From Akkermansiaceae bacterium (lineage in GTDB: Bacteria > Verrucomicrobiota > Verrucomicrobiia > Verrucomicrobiales > Akkermansiaceae), in assembly GCA_021733795.1 (NCBI GenBank), contig JAIPKB010000002.1:1-64000 (forward strand): DNA of 64,000 nucleotides, given 5' to 3'. Both the position numbers and the translations under genes were made by a program. Position 1 is the stretch's first letter. Every line of letters starts with the position of its first letter. Below the pieces are notes generated by a model. That model saw only the letters and a program-made list of their open reading frames with translations, was not told the origin of the DNA and searched no databases. Positions 62,976 to 64,000 of this stretch are shown one piece after another.

Positions 62976-64000
62976 TCACTTGCCCTTGAGCAGCTTCACC
63001 ATCGCCTCCCCCATGGCGGTTCCCACATCCATGTAGGTCTGGGCGTTGCCATTGTAGTGGCTGTTGGAAGCGCCTCCCTGACTGAGGGGATGGGTGTAGA
63101 CGGTGGTGACGTTCCCCTTGAACTCCGGATACTTGCCGGCTTCTCCATCCACGGCGAGTTGGGCGTCGAGGATCAGCTTCTCGTTCTCCTCGGCGCTGTC
63201 CTTCGCCGTCTGCCCGAGGGTGGCGACGACGAACTTGGCTTTCGGGGCCTTGAACTCCTCGCGCAGGGTCTTGATCAGATGGACGAGGTTCTTCTCGTAG
63301 CGGCTGGCATGTCCGGCGTTGTAGCGATCCTTGTCGCCCTGCCACCAGGCAAAGCCCACGATCTCATAGCCACGCCCTTTCCACTGGGGAAACTGTTCGT
63401 CAAAGTTGTCCAGCACCTCATGCGCCGCACCGAAGCAATCGTCGTATTGCTTGCCGGCATACCATTCGATCGGCTTCGGTTCGGTGCCCTTGTCCCATGA
63501 CTCGGGCGATTGCTTGTAGCCGGCGTAGGTTTTTCCGTCGAACGCGTACGATGCACTGCCCGGCGGCAGGAAATCCCAGCCCAGAGAGCGGTTCCCCTGC
63601 GAGGCTTTGAGCACGAGCACCGGATCGTCGATGCCATTCCCGACCACATGCCCGAATCCCAGCTCCGGCCCGATATTGCCGGAACCGACGCCCAACCACC
63701 GGCTTCCCGCGGCGGCGACCACCCCCTTGTACCAGACATCATCACGCGCCGTCCACTGGCCCTTGTCATTCATCAGGTAGGGATACATCCCCTTGTATTT
63801 GACCAGCGCCGACAGCGTTCCGGGAACATCCATCCGGTCGATCCAGCCGAGGCCATTCGCATCCTTGGTGAGGTAGGTGATCTTGAACGGGACCTTCTTC
63901 CCGGCGGTCAGCTTGACTTCGGAACGCACCGCTTCCTTACCGGTCTCCTTGCGGTGGACCTCCTTGCCGTCGACCTCCATGATGTTGTCCATGGAGCCGC
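62976..64000 (-). CDS. SASA-family carbohydrate esterase, 5' end beyond the window
   Basis: About 341 codons are visible; the frame remains open to the window edge and the signal peptide and GQSNM nucleophile block must lie outside. What is seen starts in a PA14-like insert (EVKLTAGKKVPFKITYL..., IDRMDVPGTL). It continues through the esterase core: GPELGFGHVVGNGIDDPVLVLKAS, the WWQGDKDRY block, and the catalytic-histidine block SHYNGNAQTYMDVGTAMGEAM near the C-terminus. The SASA family removes acetyl groups from carbohydrates. It is the first visible gene of the minus-strand esterase region, and the scar at 53.7 kb is a decayed relative. Confidence 0.85.
   Translation of the reverse strand, partial: GSMDNIMEVDGKEVHRKETGKEAVRSEVKLTAGKKVPFKITYLTKDANGLGWIDRMDVPGTLSALVKYKGMYPYLMNDKGQWTARDDVWYKGVVAAAGSRWLGVGSGNIGPELGFGHVVGNGIDDPVLVLKASQGNRSLGWDFLPPGSASYAFDGKTYAGYKQSPESWDKGTEPKPIEWYAGKQYDDCFGAAHEVLDNFDEQFPQWKGRGYEIVGFAWWQGDKDRYNAGHASRYEKNLVHLIKTLREEFKAPKAKFVVATLGQTAKDSAEENEKLILDAQLAVDGEAGKYPEFKGNVTTVYTHPLSQGGASNSHYNGNAQTYMDVGTAMGEAMVKLLKGK

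Overview
The window is high-GC bacterial DNA from what looks like a polysaccharide- or glycoprotein-degrading member of the Verrucomicrobiota, related to Verrucomicrobiales or Akkermansiaceae. That placement is an inference. It rests on the many secreted GH20 hexosaminidases and sialate O-acetylesterases, the autotransporter-type beta-strand repeats, the calcium-loop C-termini (DGDGxxN...NP), the phosphodiester glycosidase and Gfo/Idh/MocA proteins, and the absence of SusC/SusD genes. Most genes lie on the minus strand, and many start with Sec signal peptides.

Left block (1-16 kb): the end of a Gfo/Idh/MocA oxidoreductase overlaps a NAGPA-like phosphodiester glycosidase on the plus strand. 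Facing them are three consecutive secreted GH20 genes. The largest also carries a zinc-metalloprotease-like domain and is interrupted by a frameshift in a seven-G run. A remnant of a sialate O-acetylesterase trails the row. Next (16.2-17.3 kb) come a DCC-family thiol oxidoreductase, tRNA-Pro(CGG) and a broken PIN-domain gene.

Second block (17.3-30.4 kb): five minus-strand genes, probably one transcript, encode a 279-aa calcium-loop protein, a 564-aa secreted protein, a fibre-like protein ending in a Peptidase_S74 intramolecular chaperone, a 2597-aa secreted protein of unknown function and a proline-rich lipoprotein. This is the best candidate here for an undescribed extracellular structure.

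Middle (30.7-39.6 kb): a zinc alcohol dehydrogenase, a tagaturonate epimerase (UxaE), a gutted sulfatase, a secreted deacetylase-like protein, a LamG protein and a damaged beta-propeller protein. At 39.6-41.7 kb is a worn defence and toxin-antitoxin patch: a chimeric hsdR/hsdM scar, an orphan HicB-like antitoxin with a truncated hicA, an intact HigBA-type pair and a DUF3024 gene.

Right block (42-64 kb): an FAD-dependent oxidoreductase, a BNR sialidase-like protein, an FG-GAP protein, an MscS channel, a PDZ/DUF6288-like protein that overlaps a two-gene module (ABC-type ATPase plus a 74-aa protein), then a closely packed series of carbohydrate esterases, a transglutaminase/FGE/carbohydrate-binding fusion and a partial SASA esterase. 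Together the enzymes would remove acetyl groups, sialic-acid-like caps and N-acetylhexosamines from complex glycans outside the cytoplasm, and UxaE would handle hexuronates inside.

Two patterns cut across the regions. Several genes survive only as scars with internal deletions (sulfatase, hsdR/hsdM, hicA, SASA esterase, PIN, sialate esterase). A family of 7-bp tandem repeats occurs at three intergenic sites and once inside a coding sequence.
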